Below, one piece after another: positions 8,109 through 15,012 of a DNA stretch of 40,739 nt (positions within the stretch are counted from its first letter, which is position 1; each line of letters begins with the position of its first letter). Where the stretch lies: contig NZ_CALBWS010000042.1 in assembly GCF_937468385.1 (NCBI RefSeq), positions 1 through 40,739 on the forward strand, in the 5' to 3' direction. Origin of the DNA: Neobacillus rhizosphaerae (GTDB lineage Bacteria; Bacillota; Bacilli; Bacillales; Cytobacillaceae). The notes beneath the pieces were generated by a model. That model was not told the DNA's origin, ran no database searches, and saw nothing but the letters and a program-made list of their open reading frames with translations. A program made the position numbers and the translations under genes.

Positions 8109-10525
8109 TTTGTTTCACTCCCTGCCATGATTGTGTGTTTTACATAATATTTATCTTGAATTTCTTCACTTTGAATCGCTTCATTCCAAGGTTCAATGTA
8201 CTTTTTCAATGTTTTATCCATACGCTCGTTTAATGCTTTACGAGTTTCATGATCTGCAAGGACTTCCTGCACATGTTTCAGTCCAAGACGTTCAACCCAT
8301 TTGGATGTTCGTTCCAAATAGTTGGCCGTTTCACGGTAGTATTGCATGTAGGCTCCGGTCATTTCCATAACCTCAGATTGTGTTTTCACCGTGCACAGTA
8401 AATCAGCAGGGCGAAGGTCGACACCGCCGTTACCAGCGACATAAATCTCCCAGCCGCCATCGATGCCGACAAAGCCGATGTCTTTAATTCCAGCTTCGGA
8501 GCAGTTTCTTGGGCAGGCAGATACACCCATTTTTACTTTATGCGGCGTATCAAGACGCTCAAATTTCTTTTCGAGTTCAATTCCGAGTGCCATCGAATCC
8601 TGTGTGCCGTAGCGACAGAATTGCGCGCCAACACAGGTTTTTACGGTGCGAAGTGTTTTTCCGTAAGCATAACCGGACGGCATATCCAGCTCCTCCCACA
8701 TACCTGGAAGGTCTTCTTTCTTCACGCCGAACAAACCAATCCGTTGTCCACCTGTTAATTTTACTAAAGGAACATTAAATTTTTCAGCCACTTCGGCAAT
8801 TTTTTTCAAATCTGCCGCTGTGGTGATGCCGCCATACATTCTCGGTACAACGGAGTATGTTCCATCCTTTTGAATGTTGGCGTGCATCTTTTCATTGACA
8901 AGTCGGGAATCACGGTCATCCTTGTATTCATCCATGTGAATCATACCAAGGTAATAGTTGATAGCAGGACGGCATTTCGTACAGCCTTCCTCATTGTTCC
9001 ACTCAAGGACGTTCATGACCTCTTTCACACTTGTTAAGCCCTTCGCCTTGATTTCCTCCACCAACTCCTCGCGGCTTACAGTGGTACATCCGCAAATGCT
9101 TGTTTTCTGAGCAGTAGCTGCATCAAATTGATCTCCAAGTGTATATTTAAGAATTTGGCTGACCATTGGCTTACAGCGGCCGCAAGAACGACCGGCGTTC
9201 GTACAATGGCTGACCTGATCAAGAGTTGTAAGTCCTTGTGTTTGAATAGCCTCTACAATCGCACCTTTTGTGATACCATTACAGCCACAAACCAATTCAT
9301 CATTTGGCATCGCGGCAACATCGTTACTGTCCCCTGTTCCACACTCTGTTTGGAAAATTGCCGTCCCACTGATATCTTCTTTTTTCGTTAGCATTCGGAA
9401 CAGCTTGGTACTTTCCTTTGTGTCACCATATTGAACAATCCCTACAATCAAGTTATTTCTTGTTAACACCCTTTTATAAATGCCGTCATATTCGTTGTAA
9501 ACCATGATTGATTTGGTCGAACCATCTTCAAAAATCTCTCCGGCTGAGAACAAGTCAATACCTGCCACCTTTAGCTGTGTCCCCGTTATCGAGCCTTGAT
9601 AAGGTTCTCCGACCAGTCCGCTAATGCGGTTGGCGAGTACTTTCCCTTGTTCATATAAGGGCGCCACCAAACCATAGACCATTTCTCTGTGCTCAGCACA
9701 TTCTCCAACCGCATATACATGTGGTACGCTGGTTTCCATGAAATCATTGACGACAATTCCTCGATTGACGTAAATTCCACAGTTCTTTGCCACTTCTTTA
9801 TTAGATTTTATCCCTATCGCCATGACAACAAGATCGGCATCGACTTCAGAACCGTCTTTAAAACGCAGACCTGTTACACGTTCGTCGCCAAGGATTTCGA
9901 CGGTTTCTTTTTCCATTAAAAAGTTCATGCCTTGAGCTTCGAGTTCATTTTTCAGCATATGAGAGGCAATTGGGTCCAACTGGCGCTCCATTAAATTGGG
10001 CATGAGGTGAACAACGTCAACCTTCATCCCAAGATTCAACAGTCCTCTTGCTGCTTCAAGACCTAGCAGTCCGCCGCCAATCACTACGGCCTTTTTATAT
10101 TGTGCTGCTGATTTAATCATCATTTCACAATCTTTTATATCACGAAATCCTGTTACTCCTATTTTGTCTGCACCCGGAATGGGCAGGATGAAAGAATTCG
10201 AGCCTGTCGCGATAATCAACTCATCATAGTCGACTTCACGGCCTTGGTCACTGATAACACGTTTTGCTTCAACATCAATTTTCACAACTGCTTCGCCTGT
10301 AAATAATTGAATTTGATTTTCTTTGTACCATTCCAATGGATTAATGATAATTTCTTCAAAGTTTGTATCACCCTGAAGGATATTAGATAATTTAATCCGA
10401 TTGTAGTTTGGGTATGGTTCTTGTCCAAAAATAGTTATATCAAATTGCTCTGGTGCCGTTTTGAGGATTTCTTCAATCGTTCTAACTCCAGCCATTCCGT
10501 TTCCAATCATCACTAGTTTTTTCAT
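8105..10525 (-). CDS. nirB: Nitrite reductase (NADH) large subunit
   Basis: The 806-residue catalytic subunit reduces nitrite to ammonium with six electrons from NADH. Domains in order: an FAD site at MIGNGMAG (6-13); an NAD site at VVIGGGLLGLEAARG (147-161); two BFD-like [2Fe-2S] domains (Cys413/415/448/451 and Cys478/480/515/518); and a sulfite/nitrite reductase half with siroheme-[4Fe-4S] ligands Cys631, Cys637, Cys671 and Cys675 (Cx5C and Cx3C). All key cysteines are present. It corresponds to B. subtilis NasD. AGGGAGAG lies eight bases before the ATG. It is first in an operon with all later siroheme genes. Two FNR-type boxes upstream suggest oxygen-responsive expression, so it may serve anaerobic nitrite use as well as assimilation. 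Confidence 0.97.
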   Translation of the reverse strand: MKKLVMIGNGMAGVRTIEEILKTAPEQFDITIFGQEPYPNYNRIKLSNILQGDTNFEEIIINPLEWYKENQIQLFTGEAVVKIDVEAKRVISDQGREVDYDELIIATGSNSFILPIPGADKIGVTGFRDIKDCEMMIKSAAQYKKAVVIGGGLLGLEAARGLLNLGMKVDVVHLMPNLMERQLDPIASHMLKNELEAQGMNFLMEKETVEILGDERVTGLRFKDGSEVDADLVVMAIGIKSNKEVAKNCGIYVNRGIVVNDFMETSVPHVYAVGECAEHREMVYGLVAPLYEQGKVLANRISGLVGEPYQGSITGTQLKVAGIDLFSAGEIFEDGSTKSIMVYNEYDGIYKRVLTRNNLIVGIVQYGDTKESTKLFRMLTKKEDISGTAIFQTECGTGDSNDVAAMPNDELVCGCNGITKGAIVEAIQTQGLTTLDQVSHCTNAGRSCGRCKPMVSQILKYTLGDQFDAATAQKTSICGCTTVSREELVEEIKAKGLTSVKEVMNVLEWNNEEGCTKCRPAINYYLGMIHMDEYKDDRDSRLVNEKMHANIQKDGTYSVVPRMYGGITTAADLKKIAEVAEKFNVPLVKLTGGQRIGLFGVKKEDLPGMWEELDMPSGYAYGKTLRTVKTCVGAQFCRYGTQDSMALGIELEKKFERLDTPHKVKMGVSACPRNCSEAGIKDIGFVGIDGGWEIYVAGNGGVDLRPADLLCTVKTQSEVMEMTGAYMQYYRETANYLERTSKWVERLGLKHVQEVLADHETRKALNERMDKTLKKYIEPWNEAIQSEEIQDKYYVKHTIMAGSETK

Positions 10526-10587
10526 TTTGGGTCTCTCCCTATATGTTTAATCTTTTTTTATGATTAATAAGGTTTCTATATAGTTAA

Positions 10588-10614
10588 ATTGTAAATCCAT
10601 GAGTCTTAAAAAAT
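10588..10614 (-). promoter_or_regulatory. Predicted nirB promoter -10 and core region
   Basis: On the minus strand TACAAT (10588-10593) is a 5/6 match to the -10 consensus. No good -35 lies 17 bp upstream, as expected for an activator-dependent promoter. It implies a start near 10581 and a leader of about 56 nt before nirB. Confidence 0.55.
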
Positions 10615-10630
10615 TGTGAGGTACGTCACT
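10615..10630. promoter_or_regulatory. Proximal FNR/CRP-type box upstream of nirB
   Basis: TGTGA-N6-TCACT on the plus strand (AGTGA-N6-TCACA on the minus) matches 9 of 10 bases of the Bacillus Fnr box TGTGA-N6-TCACA. Its centre (10622.5) falls at -41.5 from the start implied by the TACAAT -10, the standard class II activator position. Confidence 0.65.
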
Positions 10631-10641
10631 TTTTAACCACT

Positions 10642-10663
10642 ATATGTGAAGAATTTCACATAT
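10642..10663. promoter_or_regulatory. Distal FNR-type box upstream of nirB
   Basis: A perfect palindrome with 9-bp arms (ATATGTGAA, four bases, TTCACATAT) contains a full TGTGA-N6-TCACA consensus at 10645-10660. Its centre is 30 bp upstream of the proximal box (about -71.5), close to three helical turns, so two dimers would lie on the same face of the DNA. Confidence 0.7.
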
Positions 10664-10670
10664 TTGTCAT

Positions 10671-10697
10671 AAAAAAAGAGAGTGTCAGGCACCCTCT
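10671..10697 (-). terminator. Rho-independent terminator of the 75-aa/328-aa membrane unit
   Basis: On the minus strand AGAGGGTG, loop CCTGA and CACTCTCT are followed by a run of T. It begins a few bases after the stop of the 328-residue membrane protein. Confidence 0.85.
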
Positions 10698-10702
10698 TCT
10701 TG

Positions 10703-11689
10703 TTACGCTGGTTGTTTATTTTTTTTAAACAGTGGAACAGGTTTTACACGTGCAATTATAACTGGAACTAGGACACCCATTATGGCAACAGGGACAAGCT
10801 CCCATAATTCCAGCGGCGGCGTTATCAGCATACCGGATTTATGGATGCCATATAGTACAAGGAAGTAAACCAAACTGCCTGCTAACCCAGCCATCCAGTT
10901 AGTTTTTCTAAACAATAAATAGAAAAGCGGGATAAATAAAAGGGTGATTGGTACATAGGAGGTCGGATAACCAACCGCCGCAAAAGTGGCCTTCCCGACA
11001 AATCTAAGCAAGATATAAAGCACTGCACCCATGACAGGTATGTTAAAGTCGCGGAAAATCCGAATGATTATGACCGTCAGCAGGGCAACCATTAACACAG
11101 AATAAATCGGATAAACCCACTCCGGGATACCACCAAAAATTTGTGACGCAGGGTCTGAGATGAGTTCGAGAATCTCCTTTGAGGCAATAGACTTTCCATG
11201 AATATATTGATCATAAGAAATAGCTCCATTTTCCTGCTGCATATTCGGAAACATCAAGCATTCAAGTAAAAACATCGCAAACCACGTGTGCATCGACTTC
11301 CAGGTCGGTTTCACATCTCTAGTAAACCTATAGTAGCCGCGCCAGACCCCAAAAATCATAATACCTGTGGCAATGTAATAAATAAAATGGGTCGGACTCC
11401 ACGTTGTTAAATCAATTCCATAGGCAATGTGATAGGTAAAATCTAAGGGAATTCCGATTAGGAACAATACATATCCAATTGTTATCAGATTTCGTGAAAA
11501 TTGATCCATGTAATGTGAGCGCCGCCACTCCTGAAATAATAAATAGGCTCCCAAGGCAAAGCCAAGGGTATTGACAATATGGGGAATCGAATATTCTTCA
11601 AACAAATACTTAAAGTGATAAGAAGCATCCCAGGCAGACCCAATAAATTTTAATAAAAAGGCAACAACCCATAATCGGTAATATTTCAA
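10703..11689 (-). CDS. Ten-helix membrane protein with duplicated D-x3-H-x(11/13)-H motif, function unknown
   Basis: I do not recognise this 328-residue protein. It is mostly hydrophobic, with about ten predicted membrane helices. Two related motifs sit at loop/helix borders in the N-terminal third: DASYH with PH (Asp21, His25, His37) and DFTYH with SPTH (Asp83, His87, His101). Both read D-x2-YH-x2-Y followed by a proline and a second His, which points to an internal duplication and a metal or heme site. The start is a TTG after GAGAGGGGATG. A 75-residue membrane protein lies 23 bp upstream in the same unit, a terminator follows, and a His-rich lipoprotein is divergent. Substrate and reaction are unknown; a metal-handling or redox role is inference only. 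Confidence 0.8.
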   Translation of the reverse strand: MKYYRLWVVAFLLKFIGSAWDASYHFKYLFEEYSIPHIVNTLGFALGAYLLFQEWRRSHYMDQFSRNLITIGYVLFLIGIPLDFTYHIAYGIDLTTWSPTHFIYYIATGIMIFGVWRGYYRFTRDVKPTWKSMHTWFAMFLLECLMFPNMQQENGAISYDQYIHGKSIASKEILELISDPASQIFGGIPEWVYPIYSVLMVALLTVIIIRIFRDFNIPVMGAVLYILLRFVGKATFAAVGYPTSYVPITLLFIPLFYLLFRKTNWMAGLAGSLVYFLVLYGIHKSGMLITPPLELWELVPVAIMGVLVPVIIARVKPVPLFKKNKQPA

Positions 11690-11712
11690 TTACATCATCC
11701 CCTCTCCGGACC

Positions 11713-11940
11713 TTATCCCAGCAGGTCAAATGGATCTCCAAAAATGGCTATTAGGATATAATTAATAGCTATGGCGATTCCAAACACGATTCCGGCACCG
11801 CGGACCTTTTTTTGGGTAAATAATTTATACATAAATACAATTCCCGCTGTGACGACAAATACGTTACAGGTTAAAAATGTCCAAAGCAAGCTTTCACTGT
11901 GCTCAACAGTTGTAATATGCAATAAATATAACGGTATCAA
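11713..11940 (-). CDS. Small two-helix membrane protein, function unknown
   Basis: A 75-residue protein with two predicted membrane helices (about 20-40 and 48-67), a short basic loop between them (FTQKKVRGAG) and an acidic end (GDPFDLLG). The N-terminus has two histidines (LLHITTVEHSE) that would lie at the membrane face. The start is a TTG seven bases after GGAGG, like the next gene, which also uses TTG. It is probably translated together with the 328-residue membrane protein 23 bp downstream and could be its partner subunit. No family assignment is possible by eye. Confidence 0.75.
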   Translation of the reverse strand: MIPLYLLHITTVEHSESLLWTFLTCNVFVVTAGIVFMYKLFTQKKVRGAGIVFGIAIAINYILIAIFGDPFDLLG

Positions 11941-11961
11941 TTGCTTTCCTCCAAAACCTGC

Positions 11962-11979
11962 ATGTTATTCAAATAACAT
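11962..11979. promoter_or_regulatory. Perfect 18-bp palindrome in the leader of the membrane-protein unit
   Basis: ATGTTATT, two bases, AATAACAT: 8-bp arms without mismatch. It lies 22-39 bp upstream of the 75-aa gene's start and about 90 bp downstream of its predicted promoter start. The AT-rich arms and short spacing suit a repressor operator. Its general shape resembles operators of Rrf2-family regulators such as NsrR, but this is only a resemblance. Confidence 0.45.
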
Positions 11980-12073
11980 CAAAGATACACTAGTAAAATC
12001 TCTCTTTTCTTTAGCAGACGAATTTCCTAGCTAAATTGTTTCATTGTCAACTTGCTTTCCTTATTTTATCATC

Positions 12074-12102
12074 ATTATAGTGTATTTGGTTACTTTTTTA
12101 CA
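12074..12102 (-). promoter_or_regulatory. Candidate promoter for the 75-aa/328-aa membrane unit
   Basis: A perfect TATAAT (12074-12079, minus strand) lies 17 bp from a weak TGTAAA -35. It would give a leader of about 125 nt containing the 18-bp palindrome. A possible plus-strand promoter for the lipoprotein (TTGCAT with TACATT 18 bp on) overlaps the same 100 bp but is weaker. Confidence 0.5.
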
Positions 12103-12176
12103 TAAAATTCTTGCATTGGTTTAATAAGGTAATGTACATTAAATAAATGGACTATGCCTTGAAGGGAGAATGACCC

Positions 12177-12986
12177 ATGAAACATATTGTTATTGTCATT
12201 TTTTTATTTTCCACTGTATTCCTATCTGCCTGTAATTCCATAAAAGTCCCTAAGTCGACTATGAGCCATACAATGAGTGCAACACCAACGAATGTGGTGC
12301 CAACAAAATCTGAATGGAAAATCGAGGACCATCCGCAAGCAAACAAGGAAATTCCCATTTCCATTTTAATAAAGGATAAATCTGATAAACGAATCCAATC
12401 ATTTGAAACTGTTCATGAGAAAAAAATGCATTTATTTATTGTTAGTAAAGATTTAGCTTATTTTTCCCACATCCACCCAAAATATCATGGGAATGGGGAA
12501 TTTGATATTACGGAAACCTTCCCATCTGGAGGGGACTACAAGGTTATTGCTGAGTTTACTCCAAAGGGCGGTGGTGATAGTAGTGTGGAAAGTCATTGGC
12601 TCCATATTGATGGAGAGCCGGCAAAGGAGGAACCGCTCATTCCTGATAAAGAGTTTACCAAAGTGGTTGATGGCAAAAAGGTTTCCCTCACGTTTAGTCA
12701 ACTTGCTGCAGGCAAGACTATCCATATGACGTTTACCATCAATGATGCAGCAACCAATAAACCGATAAAAAACCTGCAGCCCTATTTAGGGGCCATGGGC
12801 CATACGGTTGCTATGAGCGCCGACGCTGAAAAATACTTACACATCCATCCAATGACCACATCAGGAAATGGACCGAATATCATATTTATGACCATTTTTC
12901 CTGAAAAAGGAGTTTATAAAGTCTGGGGCCAGTTTAAATACGAAGGAAAAGTATTTACCGTTCCGTTTGTCGTGAATGTGCCATAG
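12177..12986 (+). CDS. His-rich lipoprotein with two YtkA/FixH-like domains
   Basis: A 269-residue predicted lipoprotein: hydrophobic signal, lipobox LSAC with Cys19, then a Ser/Thr-rich linker. Two immunoglobulin-like halves follow. The first (about 45-145) contains HLFIVSKDL and SHIHPKYHGNGEF (His98, His100); the second (about 155-269) contains AMGHTVAMS and LHIHPMTTSGNGP (His209, His222, His224). The HIHP-x(5-8)-GNG block present in both shows an internal duplication and suggests binding of a metal such as copper outside the membrane. The ATG follows AAGGGAGA. It is divergent from the 75-aa/328-aa membrane unit across 236 bp and may belong to the same system. The YtkA-like label is from pattern memory and the ligand is inferred. 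Confidence 0.82.
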   Translation: MKHIVIVIFLFSTVFLSACNSIKVPKSTMSHTMSATPTNVVPTKSEWKIEDHPQANKEIPISILIKDKSDKRIQSFETVHEKKMHLFIVSKDLAYFSHIHPKYHGNGEFDITETFPSGGDYKVIAEFTPKGGGDSSVESHWLHIDGEPAKEEPLIPDKEFTKVVDGKKVSLTFSQLAAGKTIHMTFTINDAATNKPIKNLQPYLGAMGHTVAMSADAEKYLHIHPMTTSGNGPNIIFMTIFPEKGVYKVWGQFKYEGKVFTVPFVVNVP

Positions 12987-13004
12987 TAGGAGCCTAAACC
13001 ACCA

Positions 13005-13095
13005 TAAGGCCAGGCGCACGTTTAGTGGCGTAGGGAGAAGCGTGACATACACTAGCCGATTGGCTACTTGGGCTGGATAATTCTCAATGTCTAAT
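13005..13095. repeat. Partial, decayed copy of the AAGCGGAAGCGCC element
   Basis: The stretch with CGTAGGGAGAAGCGTGACAT, ACACTAGCCG and GGGCTGGATAATTCTCAATG matches the right half of the full element at 21609-21790 (CGTAGGGAAAAGGGCGAAGT, ACACTAGCCG, GAGCTGGACAATTCTCAAAG). The left half is missing. It lies between the lipoprotein's stop and the shared terminator. Confidence 0.7.
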
Positions 13096-13117
13096 AATTT
13101 AATTCTAATACTATAGT

Positions 13118-13149
13118 AAAAAACCTCTTCCCGTGGAAAGAGGTTTTTT
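13118..13149. terminator. Bidirectional terminator between the lipoprotein gene and pruA
   Basis: AAAAAACCTCTT, CCCGTGG, then AAGAGGTTTTTT forms a near-perfect stem with A- and T-runs on both sides, so it can stop transcripts arriving from either convergent gene. Confidence 0.9.
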
Positions 13150-13157
13150 CTATGATA

Positions 13158-14705
13158 TTAGTACATTTCGGAAGTTGTTTTAGCTTGCATATGGAGCAAC
13201 AAGTAGTCTGGGCCGCCCGCTTTGGAGTCAGTTCCGGACATATTGAAGCCACCAAATGGCTGATAGCCCACAATCGCACCTGTACAAGAACGGTTGAAGT
13301 AAAGGTTACCAACATGGAAGTCTTCACGAGCCTGTTCCAAATGGGCGCGGTTTGTTGTAATTACAGCACCTGTCAAGCCGTACTCCGTGTTGTTAGCAAT
13401 TTCGATTGCTTCCGTGAAATCTTTTGCTTTTGTGAAACCAACCACTGGACCAAAGATTTCTTCCTGCATAATGCGTGCATTTGGTGCAAGATCGGCAATA
13501 ATAGTCGGCTTAATGAAATAGCCTTTAGAATTGTCTCCTTCGCCGCCAGCCATCAGCTTGCCTTCACCCTTGCCGATTTCAATGTATTCCATAATTTTTT
13601 TGAAGGCATTATTGTCATTAACCGGGCCCATGAATGTACCTTGCTCAGTTGGATCACCGACTGTTAATTGATTGGTTAATTCCACCACGCGGTTCAACAC
13701 TTGATCATATACATCTTCAACGATGACTGCACGTGAACATGCAGAACATTTTTGACCTGAGAAGCCAAACGCTCCTGCAGCAATCGATTGAGCAGCAAGC
13801 TCAAGATCTGCTTCACTGTCAACAACGATTGTATCTTTACCGCCCATTTCAGCGATGAGGCGCTTCATCCATACCTGACCTGGATTCAATTTAGACGAAC
13901 GTTCGAATATGCGCAGACCGACATCGCGTGAACCTGTAAAGCTGATAAAACGAGTATCTTTATGGTCAACTAAGTAGTCGCCTACTTCAGCACCGCTTCC
14001 TGGAACGAAGTTTAAGACGCCTTTAGGCAGACCCGCTTCTTCCATTACTTCCACAAATTTCGCCGCAACAATTGGTGTAGTTGAAGCTGGTTTTAATAAA
14101 ACGGTATTACCGGCAACAATCGCGGCCACTGTTGTACCTGCCATAATTGCTAATGGGAAATTCCATGGTGAAATGATTATTCCTACACCTAGTGGAATAT
14201 AATTGTAACGATTGAATTCATTTGGACGGCTTTGAACTGGTACGCCATCTTTTACTGTTAACATTTGGCGGCCATAATATTCAAGGAAATCAATTGCTTC
14301 TGCTGTATCAGCATCCGCTTCTCTCCATGGTTTCCCTGCTTCCTTTGTTAAAAGTGCAGAAAACTCATGCTTGCGGCGGCGGATAATTGTCGCTGCTTTA
14401 AAAAGCACATCTGCGCGAACTTCCGGCTTTGTTTTTTTCCATGTTTTAAAAGCTCCAACTGCTGCCTGCATAGCTTTTTCAGCCAGCTCCTGGCTTGCTT
14501 TCGAAACGCGGCCAATTACTTCTTCTTTATTGGCTGGATTGTAGGAAATGATTTTGTCATCCGTTGCAATTCTCTCACCGCCGATAACAAGATCATAATC
14601 TTGACCTAAATAACCTTCGACAGTTTCTAACGCCTTAAGATAGGCTAGACGGTTTTCTTCCACTGTAAAATCTGTAAATGGTTCATGCTTATAAGGTTGT
14701 ACCAT
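13158..14705 (-). CDS. pruA: 1-pyrroline-5-carboxylate dehydrogenase
   Basis: Oxidises glutamate-gamma-semialdehyde/pyrroline-5-carboxylate to glutamate with NAD+, the last step of proline and arginine breakdown. At 515 residues it matches the RocA/PruA type of Bacillus. The aldehyde dehydrogenase landmarks are present: SPWNFPLA near 179, SFTGSRDVG near 255, AEMGGKD with catalytic Glu286, and FGFSGQKCSACSRA with catalytic Cys320. The ATG at 14705 follows AGGAGG by eight bases. It stands alone, with no proline dehydrogenase beside it. A cre-like site just downstream of its predicted -10 suggests carbon catabolite repression by CcpA. B. subtilis also calls this gene rocA. Confidence 0.96.
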   Translation of the reverse strand: MVQPYKHEPFTDFTVEENRLAYLKALETVEGYLGQDYDLVIGGERIATDDKIISYNPANKEEVIGRVSKASQELAEKAMQAAVGAFKTWKKTKPEVRADVLFKAATIIRRRKHEFSALLTKEAGKPWREADADTAEAIDFLEYYGRQMLTVKDGVPVQSRPNEFNRYNYIPLGVGIIISPWNFPLAIMAGTTVAAIVAGNTVLLKPASTTPIVAAKFVEVMEEAGLPKGVLNFVPGSGAEVGDYLVDHKDTRFISFTGSRDVGLRIFERSSKLNPGQVWMKRLIAEMGGKDTIVVDSEADLELAAQSIAAGAFGFSGQKCSACSRAVIVEDVYDQVLNRVVELTNQLTVGDPTEQGTFMGPVNDNNAFKKIMEYIEIGKGEGKLMAGGEGDNSKGYFIKPTIIADLAPNARIMQEEIFGPVVGFTKAKDFTEAIEIANNTEYGLTGAVITTNRAHLEQAREDFHVGNLYFNRSCTGAIVGYQPFGGFNMSGTDSKAGGPDYLLLHMQAKTTSEMY

Positions 14706-14724
14706 TTCTTAAACCTCCTATGTA

Positions 14725-14738
14725 TTAAAACGTTTACA
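14725..14738 (-). promoter_or_regulatory. cre-like CcpA site at pruA
   Basis: TGTAAACGTTTTAA on the minus strand matches the cre consensus TGWAANCGNTNWCA at 13 of 14 positions. It lies between the predicted -10 and the ribosome site, a position where CcpA would block transcription. Confidence 0.6.
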
Positions 14739-14748
14739 TCCACTGTCC

Positions 14749-14778
14749 ATTCTATCATGATTCATTTACGCCTCGCAA
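14749..14778 (-). promoter_or_regulatory. Candidate pruA promoter
   Basis: TAGAAT (14749-14754) with TTGCGA (14773-14778) 18 bp upstream is a reasonable sigma-A promoter. B. subtilis roc operons such as rocDEF instead use SigL; I saw no -24/-12 GG/GC pair here. Confidence 0.5.
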
Positions 14779-14851
14779 TGAAGGAGATTCGAAAAAACCT
14801 GCATTGGTTTCAACTTCCAACCTATCATGAAATGCATGAGATATGTGTAGT

Positions 14852-14978
14852 ACACCAACACAATAAAGGCGGAGTGAGCAGAAATGAGCTGAGCCTCACA
14901 TAATTCGTCGCATGAAATGGATATTGTTCACTACGATTGGATAGACCCATTCATTTTTGCGACGCTTCGCCCCTTTTT
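14852..14978 (-). repeat. Intergenic GGGGCGGAGCGCCG element, copy 1
   Basis: Read on the minus strand this begins AAAAAGGGGCGAAGCGTCGC, followed by AAAAATGAAT, contains TATCCATTTCA, GACGAA and TGTGAGGCTCAGCT, and ends with CTGCTCACTCCGCCTTTATT. The same order of blocks occurs at 18291-18410 and 25704-25820. It lies upstream of pruA and downstream of camS and has no open frame of interest. Confidence 0.8.
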
Positions 14979-14983
14979 CAGAG

Positions 14984-15012
14984 AAAAAGACCCAGCCTCA
15001 CAGCCGGATCTT
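14984..15012 (-). terminator. Rho-independent terminator after camS
   Basis: On the minus strand AAGATCCGGC pairs fully with GCTGGGTCTT (allowing wobbles) across TGTGAG and is followed by TTT. The 5' arm overlaps the camS stop codon. Confidence 0.8.

Noticed and set aside
11713..11940. Nitrite transporter subunit or NirC relative
   Set aside because: Only two helices, and none of the conserved formate/nitrite transporter motifs are visible in it or the 328-residue neighbour.
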